45,188 nucleotides of DNA from a virus: IMG/VR virus record IMGVR_UViG_3300036772_000209, positions 1-45,188 of that record; one strand, given 5' to 3'. Numbering within the stretch: the stretch's first letter is position 1; the number at the start of each line of letters is the position of its first letter. This document shows, piece by piece, positions 1-7,793 of the stretch. Position numbers and translations under genes: made by a program. The notes under the pieces are model-generated. The model was not told where the DNA came from, did not search any database, and saw only the letters and a list, made by a program, of their open reading frames with translations.

Positions 1-113
1 TGCAACCGCAGCACGCAGCCAATCTCGTCCTCCGTCTCTGCGGCCGCAATAAGGAGATTGACGTCCATCTCGATGTTAACGTTCGGGGCGGCGCTGCCGT
101 TAATTTGGGACAT
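1..113 (-). CDS. Truncated gene following terL (N-terminal 37 codons only)
   Basis: An open frame starts with ATG at 113 and runs off the left edge with no stop. It begins MSQINGSAAPNVNIEMDVN and is acidic. It lies 66 nt beyond the terL stop and has its own promoter with an operator array (140-173), so it may be expressed separately from the terminase genes. The visible part is too short to assign. A portal or head-morphogenesis gene is usual at this position, but the early-type operator argues equally for a small regulatory or accessory gene. No strong ribosome-binding site is visible upstream. Confidence 0.5.
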   Translation of the reverse strand, partial: MSQINGSAAPNVNIEMDVNLLIAAAETEDEIGCVLRL

Positions 114-139
114 GAATGGCTCTAGGGTAATTTTTCATT

Positions 140-173
140 GGCTGATAATAGCCTTAAATGGCTAACTCCGCAA
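140..173 (-). promoter_or_regulatory. Minus-strand promoter with phased GGCT/AGCC operator array (site A)
   Basis: On the minus strand a -35 TTGCGG (168-173) is followed after 17 nt by -10 TATTAT (145-150). The predicted transcript starts about 25 nt before the ATG at 113. On the plus strand GGCT at 140, AGCC at 150 and GGCT at 160 are exactly 10 bp apart. The core GGCTATTATCAGCC (minus strand) contains the -10 box, so a protein bound here should block the promoter. The same arrangement recurs at 18449-18492 and 22407-22450. Confidence 0.7.
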
Positions 174-179
174 TGACGA

Positions 180-1715
180 TCAAGCGCCCGCAAATTCCTC
201 ATCTGCCTGCGCACGCGCCGTCTTGACGAGTTCGTCCGCCGAGTACTGACCCGATGAGTCATCGGTGATGTAGTGAGCATCTTCGAGAAAGGCCATACAG
301 ATCGTGTCCCATAAGTCAGGGGAGGAGATACCCTCCTTCTTCATATCGACCTTGCTCATGATCTGCCAGCGCCCCTTGTCGTCGAAGAAGAAGGGGATGC
401 GCGAGCCCTGATCGAGCAGTTCCTTTTTGTACTTGTCGGTGAAGGTGACGCGACCATCCTTCACGGCGTCGGCACAGTTCACGCTGCACTGCGCGCGCTG
501 ATTGACGAAGCGCTTCTTCAGGCGGTCGAGGAAGTTCACGACACCCCAGTTCACGCGGATGATGTTCGGCGTATTGAGGTTTTCGAGCATCTTCGCGAAC
601 TGCACGCCCTGACCGCCGACGTCGACCAGCACGGTGCAATTCGAAAGACCCGCAGCGATGTCGTGCGCGCGGCCAGCGACTTCCTGCCAGTCAAGCGAGC
701 TCGAAAAGATCGGTATGTCCATCACGTCGATGCGCCGCGGAGTAGGGTCGAGGCGGTCGCCGTAGCCGGTCACGCGCATGTGCGTGCCAACGGTCTTGTC
801 GCGGAACACGCCGGCAGCCACGTCGATGATAAGGAAATTGCCGTAGGGCTCGTCGTCCGCGATCGCGCGGACTTTGGGGTTTATCAGGCGCTCGATGGCA
901 CCGCGGCTGAGCAGGTATTTGTCGCTGAATTCCGGGAACTCGCCCCGCACCTTGATTGAATATTCAGGGGAGTCGGCGCCACCGTACTCGAGCAGTTTGT
1001 CCAGAATGAACTGGTCCGACACCAGCGGGGAGTCTTCGCTGTTGAAAACCAGCGCATCCCATGGGCCGCCGTTCTTTTTCGATAGCGAATGGTGTGTCTC
1101 GCGGAAGAAGCCGCTTGCGCGCGTCGGCTGCGAAGCGAGGAGCATCCGGTTGTTCGCATCCGTCAGCGCGCCCCCAAGCACACCGAAATTGGCGTCAGGG
1201 ATACCACTGCTTTCGTCGCAAAGGACGCTCAGCCACGCGGAATGCGAGCCCGCCAAATTTTCCGGCTTTCCGACCGGTGCCGTCTTCGCGATGACCCACC
1301 AGTTGAACTTGTGGCCGGCGATGTAGACCTTCTCGCTCTCGACCTTGATGTATTGAGCGATCCACGCCTGAGCGTTGTTCTGGATGGCCTGATGGTGGCC
1401 GGCGAACTCTTTCCACACGCCGTCGTGCACGGTCGCAAGGCGAGCTGCGGTGATGATCGTGTTCGAGAACGCAAAGACGCTCAGATGCCAGAGCGCGATG
1501 ATCGAGAAGCCTGAGGTCTTGCCCGTCCCGTGGCCGCTCGATACCGACGTGCGCGCACCCGGCACAACAAAGCTATCGAACATCTCGATTTGCTGATGCG
1601 TCGGCGTGATGCCAATGACCTCGATCGCGAACCGCACGATGTCGTCGCAATAGCGCTCGACAAAGGCCTTGTAGCGCGGGTCATTGATGAGACTGCCTTT
1701 TACGGTGCCGGCCAC
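180..1715 (-). CDS. terL: Terminase large subunit (packaging ATPase/nuclease)
   Basis: The motor that pumps phage DNA into the prohead and cuts it. The 511-residue length is normal for the family. The N-terminal ATPase has Walker A GHGTGKTS near residue 62 and Walker B LCDESS near residue 165. The C-terminal RNase H-like nuclease has acidic residues in LIIDVA (about 294), TVLVDVGGQG (about 360) and SPDLWD near the end. The start is GTG, one base after the terS stop, with no clear Shine-Dalgarno site, so translation is probably coupled to terS. The assignment is secure; the packaging mode (headful or cos) cannot be read from this protein by eye. Confidence 0.95.
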   Translation of the reverse strand: MAGTVKGSLINDPRYKAFVERYCDDIVRFAIEVIGITPTHQQIEMFDSFVVPGARTSVSSGHGTGKTSGFSIIALWHLSVFAFSNTIITAARLATVHDGVWKEFAGHHQAIQNNAQAWIAQYIKVESEKVYIAGHKFNWWVIAKTAPVGKPENLAGSHSAWLSVLCDESSGIPDANFGVLGGALTDANNRMLLASQPTRASGFFRETHHSLSKKNGGPWDALVFNSEDSPLVSDQFILDKLLEYGGADSPEYSIKVRGEFPEFSDKYLLSRGAIERLINPKVRAIADDEPYGNFLIIDVAAGVFRDKTVGTHMRVTGYGDRLDPTPRRIDVMDIPIFSSSLDWQEVAGRAHDIAAGLSNCTVLVDVGGQGVQFAKMLENLNTPNIIRVNWGVVNFLDRLKKRFVNQRAQCSVNCADAVKDGRVTFTDKYKKELLDQGSRIPFFFDDKGRWQIMSKVDMKKEGISSPDLWDTICMAFLEDAHYITDDSSGQYSADELVKTARAQADEEFAGA

Positions 1716-1716
1716 G

Positions 1717-2835
1717 CTATACGTCGCTCACGTCGTCGCTGGCTACTTTCAGCGGGTCGATGCCGAGCCGGCGCAGACGATCGCCGCGGCCAATGAACTG
1801 CTTCGCGCGCTCGCGCACGTCGGCCATTCTCGTTGCATAGATGTCGTCCAGATCCTTCGTGGACGTCACGGTCAGATCGATTTCGACTCGCTCCTTAAAC
1901 ATGCCCATGAACTTGGCGATGTTGTCCCAAGCCTTCTCTTGGCTGTGCATCTTCGCTTCGATGCCTTCCTTTCCCTCTTTCATACCAGCGTACAGGCGCC
2001 GGGCCGCAACGGAGAGCCGGCGTGTGTCGTGTATATGGACATACCCGATCCCGTCGCCATCGCATTGCGGGCACGATGGGTTCGGTTCGCGGCTCTTCAC
2101 GAAACCAAACCCGCCGGCGCCGTCTGGCGGTTCGCGGTTGAATCGCTTCCCGGCTGCAGTTGCTTTGTCTTCGTCGCGCTGGTGACGGACCATCGCCTGA
2201 TTGAATTCTTCCTCGTCCGCCCACTGATGGCCGTGTGCGGTTCCCCAGCAATGCCGACAGTTGTCGCGCCGGTACTCGACGATTTCATTCGGGTCCGCTG
2301 TGGCGATATCCCACCAGTACTTCAGAACCATGTCCTGCGAAATGTGCAGGCGTTCCATCATGGCTTTCTCGGATAGCTGAATAGCCTTGCGGACATCGGG
2401 TCGATTGAGGAGCTTGTGCGATTCCTTCGATGCGGTGGAATCCGCGTAGCCAGCGCGCCGAGCCGAACCGGTTGCATTCCGGTCGATGACGTACTCCTCG
2501 ACGAACCGCGCCTCCATCGGGTTGAGAGTGTCAACCTCCCATGCAGGCTCTATTTTCGGAAGACGCTTGCCGCTGTTATCGCGTGGTGCGATCGGCTTCG
2601 CCTGAACAGGTGCATAGCCACGCTGCCATTCCTTGCGCTTGGCGTACGTAGCGACGGCTCCCTTTGACGGAAGAGGGGCGTTCGTCGTGGCCGCTACCAT
2701 CTCCAAAGCTTTCGCATAAGAGATGCCCCCGGCGGACGCCCAAGCGATGCGGATCAGCTCCCATATTTCATCGGGATACCGCTTTCCTTTTCCTTCGCTG
2801 GGTTCGTTGCTTTCTGGCGTGTCCATGTTGGACAT
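1717..2835 (-). CDS. terS: Terminase small subunit, enlarged, with zinc-ribbon-like insert
   Basis: DNA-recognition subunit of the packaging terminase. Residues about 105-155 match the Terminase_2 pattern (NPMEARFVEEYVIDRNATGS, then RRAGY and an SHKLLNRPDV segment), the helix-turn-helix region of TerS. At 372 residues it is about twice the usual length. The extra middle part has two cysteine pairs, CRHC and CPQCDGDG, about 65 residues apart, which could bind zinc. The gene directly precedes terL. Its promoter region holds four GAACATGTTC-like palindromes, one overlapping the start codon. A downstream in-frame ATG (M4) is an alternative start. Confidence 0.88.
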   Translation of the reverse strand: MSNMDTPESNEPSEGKGKRYPDEIWELIRIAWASAGGISYAKALEMVAATTNAPLPSKGAVATYAKRKEWQRGYAPVQAKPIAPRDNSGKRLPKIEPAWEVDTLNPMEARFVEEYVIDRNATGSARRAGYADSTASKESHKLLNRPDVRKAIQLSEKAMMERLHISQDMVLKYWWDIATADPNEIVEYRRDNCRHCWGTAHGHQWADEEEFNQAMVRHQRDEDKATAAGKRFNREPPDGAGGFGFVKSREPNPSCPQCDGDGIGYVHIHDTRRLSVAARRLYAGMKEGKEGIEAKMHSQEKAWDNIAKFMGMFKERVEIDLTVTSTKDLDDIYATRMADVRERAKQFIGRGDRLRRLGIDPLKVASDDVSDV

Positions 2836-2956
2836 GTTCGCCGCACTTGAACATGTTCACACCTTGCTTTTTCCGTGTGTGAACATGTACGACTATGATG
2901 CGCGCCTTATCTGGCAATGGTTTCGGTCGGTTTCCGAATTCAGGTGAACATGTTCA
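2830..2956 (-). promoter_or_regulatory. Cluster of GAACATGTTC palindromes upstream of terS
   Basis: Two perfect 12-bp palindromes TGAACATGTTCA lie at 2848-2859 and 2945-2956. An imperfect copy (TGAACATGTAC) is at 2880-2890, and a copy with one changed base (GGACATGTTC) at 2830-2839 overlaps the terS start. The 164-bp gap contains nothing else obvious. No clean sigma70 pair is visible; weak candidates lie between the copies. The palindromes are unlike the GGCT/AGCC sites elsewhere, so they probably bind a different dimeric protein (a phage late regulator or a host factor), or serve as a terminase recognition region. I noticed no other copies in the window. Confidence 0.6.
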
Positions 2957-2999
2957 GCCAATCGACTACCGCCCCTCGCCGTCGAGTAATAAGTCGTTT

Positions 3000-4457
3000 T
3001 TAGGGTGTTGGCTCAGCGATCACGAGTTGTGCCGCCGGTACAGCGGCCGAAGAAAATGGCACTGGTGTCGGCGCTGGAGTTAGCGCGCCCGTGTTTGCGT
3101 TGATGGTAAATGCGGAAATCGTTCCATCGGTGCTCGGCGCGTACAGCCATCTTCCAGTGGGATCGATAGTGACTTCGGCCGGAACAGACGTGCCCGTGGT
3201 CGAGCCTGCTGCGGAAGGAATATCGGTCGCCGAACTAATGCCAAATGTCGATATCTGATTTCCCGCTATCACGTAGGCGAATTTGCCAGACGGCACGAAC
3301 ACGAACGGACCTGTAAAAGGACCGGGAACCAACCCGCTGTTCCGGATCCCCCCAGTCGACGAATCCGTTCCCTGGATTAAGAGATCGTTAGTGGCGCTCA
3401 CCCCGTAAAGTAAATGATCCGATGGATCTATCGAGAGACTGGTTTGGGTACGTCCCAGTACCGACGGGAACGGACTACCTGGGATGGCAGTCGGCAGGCC
3501 CGTCACGGAGTCGAGCGAGAAAGCGTCGGTTTCGCCGGTTGAATCTCCCACGTACAGGAATTTCCCAGAAGGAGCGATGACGAAGTTCGTAGATGCTGGC
3601 GCCTGCAGCGGAATGAACTCTGTATTCTGCGTGACAACGTTGAAGAAGACCACCTCATTGAGCGTCGGACTCAGCATGTACACGGCCGGTACGGCCGGGT
3701 TCGCTACGGCTGACTGCAGGAGGATGCCAAGACCGGTGAGGTTGTCCGCGGGGACCGGGGCGAGCGCGCCGCTCGACGGGTCGATGCTGAACGTAAGCTC
3801 TTCATTCAGGGACCCTTGCGTGATCGCGACAAGATTTCCCGATGGGATCACTGCGATGGAACTGGGTTGGCCACCTGTCGGGAACGGACTCCCCGGCACC
3901 TGGTTGAGTGCACCGGTCGTGGGGTCGACGCGGTAAACGGCGGTTACCCCAGCGTTCGGGTTCGGAACGAGCGCGAATTCAGCCTGCTCGCAGCTGATCG
4001 CAATCGTGGTGACATTGGATTCAGCGACCGTGCCCGCACCGTTGGTGACGACGCATGTTTCGCCAGCGGGTTGCGAGGCGATCGTTACCGAATACCCGGC
4101 TCCGCTTCCCAGGGGCGTCGGAAATGCGAATGACCCATTGGCGGAAATCGTTACGGCGTCGGTGCCGTTATTGCTCAGTTGAAGTGATACGCCTCCGGGC
4201 ATACCAGCAACGGTGCCTCCGAGCGCGAAGGTCGACGCTGACGGTGTCGACGGTGTCGACGGAGTTGTCGGTGTTGTCGGTGCGATGGTGGACGGCCCTG
4301 CGCTGCTCGGCTGATTACCGGGAGTAGTATCTCCGCCGCAGGCGCCCAGCGTAAGCAGCAACGTTGCGGCCAAGACGCAGGCGCCATGCCTCGTTACAGA
4401 TGCACGTGAAAATCTCCGCAATTTCGCATTGGCGTTGCGGCGTAATAAATCCGTCAT
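3000..4457 (-). CDS. Surface lipoprotein with beta-propeller (lactonase-like) repeats
   Basis: Predicted exported lipoprotein of 485 residues. A basic N-terminus and hydrophobic stretch end in the lipobox LGAC (Cys40). A Thr/Pro/Ser-rich linker (about 55-75) follows, then a beta-rich domain ending in a paired cysteine (about 75-155), then repeated blades such as VYRVDPTTGALNQVPGSPFP, FSIDPSSGALAPV, FVFVPSGKFAYV and VTIDPTGRWLYA. These repeats are typical of the 7-bladed lactonase family, but many such proteins have no proven enzyme activity. It sits between terS and a small gene, outside any recognisable phage module. It is most likely a moron changing the surface of the lysogen; surface exclusion is possible. 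The start has AGGGA 11 nt upstream. Confidence 0.75.
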   Translation of the reverse strand: MTDLLRRNANAKLRRFSRASVTRHGACVLAATLLLTLGACGGDTTPGNQPSSAGPSTIAPTTPTTPSTPSTPSASTFALGGTVAGMPGGVSLQLSNNGTDAVTISANGSFAFPTPLGSGAGYSVTIASQPAGETCVVTNGAGTVAESNVTTIAISCEQAEFALVPNPNAGVTAVYRVDPTTGALNQVPGSPFPTGGQPSSIAVIPSGNLVAITQGSLNEELTFSIDPSSGALAPVPADNLTGLGILLQSAVANPAVPAVYMLSPTLNEVVFFNVVTQNTEFIPLQAPASTNFVIAPSGKFLYVGDSTGETDAFSLDSVTGLPTAIPGSPFPSVLGRTQTSLSIDPSDHLLYGVSATNDLLIQGTDSSTGGIRNSGLVPGPFTGPFVFVPSGKFAYVIAGNQISTFGISSATDIPSAAGSTTGTSVPAEVTIDPTGRWLYAPSTDGTISAFTINANTGALTPAPTPVPFSSAAVPAAQLVIAEPTP

Positions 4458-4600
4458 TATCGTGGTGGTCCCTGCGTTGAATTTCTGTTTATGGGGAGAG
4501 CCGCCGCGATTATGTCAGAACCGGCTTGCGTCCATATTAGTGAACCCCGTAGGCGCGGCGACAGAAGAGCCCGCCCTCGTGGCGACGCATAATGGTCGCG

Positions 4601-4837
4601 TCATCGGTCGTTTGTCTGCGCCCGTGCAATATGCAGCAAGCCATGCGCGATGACGACGTTCGCATCGTGCGACACGTCGACGGCACCGTTCTTCAGCACC
4701 ATGAGCGGCATTGATGCCGCGATTGGCTCCCACGCCTTCAGGAGGGCTTCGGGATCAGGGTGAGTCCGAAATAGCACCGAGAGCGCGGCAGTGAAGACGG
4801 TTGCCGTGTCGGCATCATCGGCTTGAGGAAGGTCCAT
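4601..4837 (-). CDS. Small hypothetical protein
   Basis: An acidic protein of 78 residues beginning MDLPQADDADTATVFTAALS, not recognised. I chose the ATG at 4837 because GGAG lies 6 nt upstream; the upstream ATG at 4849 has no ribosome-binding site. It stands alone between the lipoprotein gene and the divergent plus-strand gene at 5019. Upstream is a region with several AGCC/GGCT elements (4880-4952). The 143 bp between its stop and the lipoprotein start hold no feature I can support. Confidence 0.55.
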   Translation of the reverse strand: MDLPQADDADTATVFTAALSVLFRTHPDPEALLKAWEPIAASMPLMVLKNGAVDVSHDANVVIAHGLLHIARAQTNDR

Positions 4838-4879
4838 ACGAAGCTCCATTTCGTTGTGGATGCTTCAATGAGTATATTC

Positions 4880-4952
4880 AGCCTATCGGTTCGCGGCGGA
4901 AAGAAATAAAGCCATCGCCGAATGGCTATAAAGTCGAGACGCAACTAGCCAT
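4880..4952. promoter_or_regulatory. Irregular AGCC/GGCT sites in divergent intergenic region (site B)
   Basis: The gap between the divergent genes at 4837 (minus) and 5019 (plus) holds AGCC at 4880, AGCC at 4910, GGCT at 4924 and AGCC at 4947. AGCCAT (4910-4915) and ATGGCT (4922-4927) form a perfect inverted repeat with a 6-bp gap. Unlike the other sites, the half-sites are not all in 10-bp phase. No convincing promoter pair could be fixed on either strand. Confidence 0.4.
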
Positions 4953-5018
4953 CTCTATGTGACCTGCAAGACGCAAGGCTGGACTAGAATCTCAATCTCA
5001 ATACCAACAGGGGGACCA

Positions 5019-5450
5019 ATGAACGCCTATCAAACGCTATTGAACACGGCCCAGACAGCACGAGCAAAAGCGCAGATGCAACTATCCGAACTTCGCTTGG
5101 CTATATCGAATCTGCGGAATGAACTCGCGCATCATATTCAAGCTCCAGAGGGCTGCATCACCTTTGCTCAGAGGAAGCCCGACGGGGAGCCGCGAACTTT
5201 AGACTTTGCTCATTTGACATACACCGAAGCAAATACCATTGAATTTTATATACGTGTTCGGCTCGACGGATCTCACGGCACCGTGACCACACTTTCCGTT
5301 CCGATCAGTATTTTTCACATGGATGTTGGCATCATGACCATTGTCGAGGACAGTGCTCCGAATAGCTATCAACTCAACAACAATGCTAACTGCATAAAGC
5401 TTATCTTGAATAGCTTGACGCGGCAGGCGGACGAAGTCGGCGTTCAGTAA
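5019..5450 (+). CDS. Orphan plus-strand hypothetical protein with low GC
   Basis: A protein of 143 residues, not recognised. The N-terminal ~40 residues look helical and may form a coiled coil (MNAYQTLLNTAQTARAKAQM and on); the rest is mixed alpha/beta. The ATG at 5019 is chosen for the GGGGG 5-9 nt upstream; earlier in-frame ATGs lack one. Base composition is clearly more AT-rich than neighbouring genes (codons such as ATA, AAT, TTA), which suggests recent acquisition. It is the only plus-strand gene left of 21.8 kb and ends 7 nt inside the 3' end of the opposing gene. Confidence 0.65.
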   Translation: MNAYQTLLNTAQTARAKAQMQLSELRLAISNLRNELAHHIQAPEGCITFAQRKPDGEPRTLDFAHLTYTEANTIEFYIRVRLDGSHGTVTTLSVPISIFHMDVGIMTIVEDSAPNSYQLNNNANCIKLILNSLTRQADEVGVQ

Positions 5451-5938
5451 CCAGCACTGACTGCGCGGCGGGGCAGCACCGGCAATGCGCCCGTGTATTT
5501 CCTCGCCGTGCGCGCCAGCGTGCGGACGCTCTCCATTTGCTCGGGCTGGTAGAGATCATGCCGCACGCCATCTATCAGGACGCTGTACTCGCATACGAGC
5601 CAGTTCAGGTCGTTCGCGCAAGTGCGCTCCCATCGCCATGACCACCATGAGCGCTTTCGGGCGACTCTTATCAGGTGACGGTTCACCCAGTCTCGCCAGC
5701 GCGCAGGGACGGTCTCGGTGATCTTCAGCCGGCGGACGTACCGCTCAAGCAACGCGATCGCGTAGTAGCGCGCCGTGCCGCGTTTGGCAATGCGACAGTG
5801 CAGGGCGCCGCGCATCACCACCGGCCGGTCCTCTCCTTCCCATTCCACCCAGCGAATGATCTGGTAACACTCGATCGTCGGATACGTGCTCGCCGGCATG
5901 ACCGGCAGCGCGGCTAGCTCGTCACTTGCGGTCGCCAT
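5444..5938 (-). CDS. Hypothetical protein, last gene of the leftward operon
   Basis: A basic, tryptophan-rich protein of 164 residues (RWVEWEGED, SWWSWRWER), not recognised. The start ATG at 5938 lies inside the end of the upstream gene, as in most junctions of this operon; the earlier in-frame ATG would extend it by 14 basic residues. It is the distal end of the long minus-strand operon and converges on the plus-strand gene at 5019-5450, with the two stops overlapping. Confidence 0.6.
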   Translation of the reverse strand: MATASDELAALPVMPASTYPTIECYQIIRWVEWEGEDRPVVMRGALHCRIAKRGTARYYAIALLERYVRRLKITETVPARWRDWVNRHLIRVARKRSWWSWRWERTCANDLNWLVCEYSVLIDGVRHDLYQPEQMESVRTLARTARKYTGALPVLPRRAVSAGY

Positions 5939-6470
5939 CGCTAGCCACAAGGTCAAGCGTCTGGATCGCTTGCTCCGCACGCTTCAGGATGACTGCCGCT
6001 TTCAATTCGAGGTTCGTCGCGTTGTAGACCTGTTGCGCGAGCGAAACGACGTTCTTGACCGTCTCCGTGCCTATCTCGCCTTTTGCCGCGCGCACCATCT
6101 GCTGCAGCAGGAATTTGCGCATGTCGGACGTGTTCAGGATAGGTACGTCGACGGCCGGCGTTAGGGGTTTCTCCGTTGATGCCGGTGGCACGTCAGGTTC
6201 CAGACACGCAATCTCTGTCGAAGAGGCTCGCGCTTCGATGAGTGCCTGCGCCATGGCGGATAGTTCCGCACTCGATCGCTCAGGCGCAACCAAGGCAGCA
6301 GGCGACTCTTGGGGCGTCGGAACGGATTGCGATGCGTCGGCGGACTCTTCGGGGTCGGTAACGGGCATCGCCGCTAGCGATTCGTCGTCCCGCTTTCCCC
6401 ATACGGGTTTCGTGGTAGGCGCGGTCGTTGCGCTGACCAGCTTTCCAGCTTCGTATCGACGCGCTGTCAT
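5922..6470 (-). CDS. Conserved phage-type hypothetical with disordered N-terminal half
   Basis: A protein of 182 residues. The first ~115 are rich in Ala, Pro, Ser and Thr and probably disordered. The last ~65 form predicted helices (MRKFLLQQMVRAAKGEIGTE, then VSLAQQVYNATNLELKAA). The helical end resembles small phage proteins often found near RusA or terminase genes, but I cannot name a function. The ATG at 6470 overlaps the stop of the upstream gene, so translation is coupled. Confidence 0.6.
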   Translation of the reverse strand: MTARRYEAGKLVSATTAPTTKPVWGKRDDESLAAMPVTDPEESADASQSVPTPQESPAALVAPERSSAELSAMAQALIEARASSTEIACLEPDVPPASTEKPLTPAVDVPILNTSDMRKFLLQQMVRAAKGEIGTETVKNVVSLAQQVYNATNLELKAAVILKRAEQAIQTLDLVASDGDRK

Positions 6471-6826
6471 GGCTTGGCTATCTCAAATGGTGCGGGTGAA
6501 GGTGCACGTTTGCTCGCCCGCTGGGTGCAAACAGCGCGCCAGATCTCCATCCACGCGGGATCGGCACGGCCGACGATCGATACGACTTCGACCATTGCGG
6601 AATTGGCAGACATGTCGGGCAACTCCTTGTTGGGGAGGTCGCGCAGGATGGCGAGCAATTCTCGCCATGTGCAGCCCTGACGTTCCTTGAGGCGTTGAAC
6701 CGTCTGGTAGTGGTTGCGCTTCGCCTGCGCCTCGTGCTGATCGACGATCCAATAGGGAATCGACGGCGGCGCAAGCGGCAGGGCTTTGCGGTCGCTCGGG
6801 TGAATCGGGAAAGTGCCTTGCTCCAT
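6467..6826 (-). CDS. Hypothetical protein
   Basis: A protein of 119 residues starting MEQGTFPIHPSDRKALPLAP, not recognised. The ATG at 6826 has AGGA 6 nt upstream and overlaps the stop of the preceding gene (TGATG). The middle (QHEAQAKRNHYQTVQRLKER) is helical and basic. It forms part of the run of small overlapping genes 5444-7522. Confidence 0.6.
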   Translation of the reverse strand: MEQGTFPIHPSDRKALPLAPPSIPYWIVDQHEAQAKRNHYQTVQRLKERQGCTWRELLAILRDLPNKELPDMSANSAMVEVVSIVGRADPAWMEIWRAVCTQRASKRAPSPAPFEIAKP

Positions 6827-7005
6827 CACAGATCCTTTTCTCGGCGCAACGTGACTCGCACGCGGCCGGGACATTGTTTGTTCAGGCCGTCGCGCCGGCG
6901 GATGATTCCGCAACGCGTGCAGCACCACCAGTCGTGGTCGAACCCACGAGCCCGCGCCGGCGCGAAGACGTGATCATTTTCGTAGATGAGCGGGACGAAT
7001 CTCAC
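6826..7005 (-). CDS. Small zinc-finger-like protein
   Basis: A protein of 59 residues with the cysteine pattern WWCCTRCG...KQCPG, which could bind one zinc, and a strongly basic C-terminus (RVRVTLRREKDL). The start is GTG at 7005, overlapping the upstream stop by the GTGA arrangement common in this operon, with GGGG 6 nt before it. Function unknown; binding to nucleic acid or protein is plausible. Confidence 0.55.
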   Translation of the reverse strand: MRFVPLIYENDHVFAPARARGFDHDWWCCTRCGIIRRRDGLNKQCPGRVRVTLRREKDL

Positions 7006-7169
7006 GAACGGCCCCACATGCGGCGCAGCAACGCGACGTACACCGCCATCAAAATCAGGAAGATGACGGCGGCAGCGTAGTAACCCTTTTGGATGAACCC
7101 GCAAGCCAATAGCCCAAGTGCCACGGCAATAAAAGTGCAAAATTGAATCAGTGCTCGCGCAGACGTCAT
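7002..7169 (-). CDS. Small two-span membrane protein
   Basis: A protein of 55 residues. Two hydrophobic stretches (about residues 8-24 and 30-47) flank a short polar turn, ending in basic RRMWGRS. Start ATG at 7169 overlaps the upstream stop by ATGA; its own stop overlaps the next GTG. It lies far from the lysis genes, so a membrane accessory or exclusion role is as likely as a holin role. Confidence 0.55.
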   Translation of the reverse strand: MTSARALIQFCTFIAVALGLLACGFIQKGYYAAAVIFLILMAVYVALLRRMWGRS

Positions 7170-7522
7170 GATGGTCGGCGCTCCAATGGCTTATTCCAGC
7201 CGTTGCGTCGCGCGCGGTCGCGCATCTTGATCTCAACCCGATGCCGGGCCGCATAGCGCGCGCTGTATTCGCGGCCTGCCTTGCGGACAAACACGGCATC
7301 CGGGAGATTGCCGACGGCATAGATCGCGCGCTCGCGGCCTTGCACGCCCGTATCTTCGAATCCGCTCACGTACACACGCCTGGCCGCGCGAAGGTGTTTC
7401 AGGCCATCTTTGATGACCGTCGGACCAAGTTCACCGATACGCGCGATGTCGACCGGCGTCATGGGACCGCCGTCCACCAGCACGCGCAGCACAAGAACGT
7501 CGCACATTCGCTTGGCAGGCAT
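7166..7522 (-). CDS. Winged-helix DNA-binding-like protein
   Basis: A basic protein of 118 residues. Residues about 12-50 (VLRVLVDGGPMTPVDIARIG, then a second helix GPTVIKDGLKHLRAARRVYV) fit a winged helix: helix, turn, recognition helix and a short wing. The C-terminus is arginine-rich. It may be a local regulator or DNA-binding accessory. It starts with ATG 4 nt after the acyl-carrier-protein gene stop. Confidence 0.55.
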   Translation of the reverse strand: MPAKRMCDVLVLRVLVDGGPMTPVDIARIGELGPTVIKDGLKHLRAARRVYVSGFEDTGVQGRERAIYAVGNLPDAVFVRKAGREYSARYAARHRVEIKMRDRARRNGWNKPLERRPS

Positions 7523-7526
7523 GGCC

Positions 7527-7778
7527 TTAGCCTTTCGCCTTGGTCGCGATGTCGACCAGCGTGCGGCCGGTCACTTTCGATACGTCGTCGACCGTCGTGA
7601 CCGAGTCAAACGCCTCATCGGGGATTTCAATGCGAAGTTCGTCCTCGATCGACATCACAAGCTCGACCAGGTCGAGACTGTCGGCATCGTATTCGGAGAG
7701 CGGTGCATCGAGATTCACAGTCGTTACGTCCCTGCGGAACTGCGTGACGATCGCGTTTTTCACTGCGGCTTCTACCAT
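7527..7778 (-). CDS. Acyl carrier protein encoded in the phage operon
   Basis: A protein of 83 residues with the acyl carrier protein signature DADSLDLVELVMSIEDE. Ser34 in the DSL motif is the expected 4'-phosphopantetheine attachment site. The acidic helix II-III surface (IEDELRIEIPDEAFDS) is typical. Length and acidity match the AcpP family, which carries acyl chains in fatty acid or secondary-metabolite synthesis. No acyltransferase, synthase or phosphopantetheinyl transferase is visible here, so it would have to use host enzymes. It is embedded between an XRE regulator and a winged-helix gene. Its presence in a phage operon is unusual. Confidence 0.85.
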   Translation of the reverse strand: MVEAAVKNAIVTQFRRDVTTVNLDAPLSEYDADSLDLVELVMSIEDELRIEIPDEAFDSVTTVDDVSKVTGRTLVDIATKAKG

Positions 7779-7793
7779 GGGATATCTCCGTTT

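Noticed and set aside
4515-4733. 72-codon minus-strand frame overlapping the gene at 4601
   Set aside because: Arg/Ala-rich shadow with no ribosome-binding site; the 4601-4837 frame has a good GGAG site.
7104-7113. Two AGCC elements
   Set aside because: They lie inside the small membrane-protein gene, 6 bp apart and out of the 10-bp phase; probably coding coincidence.
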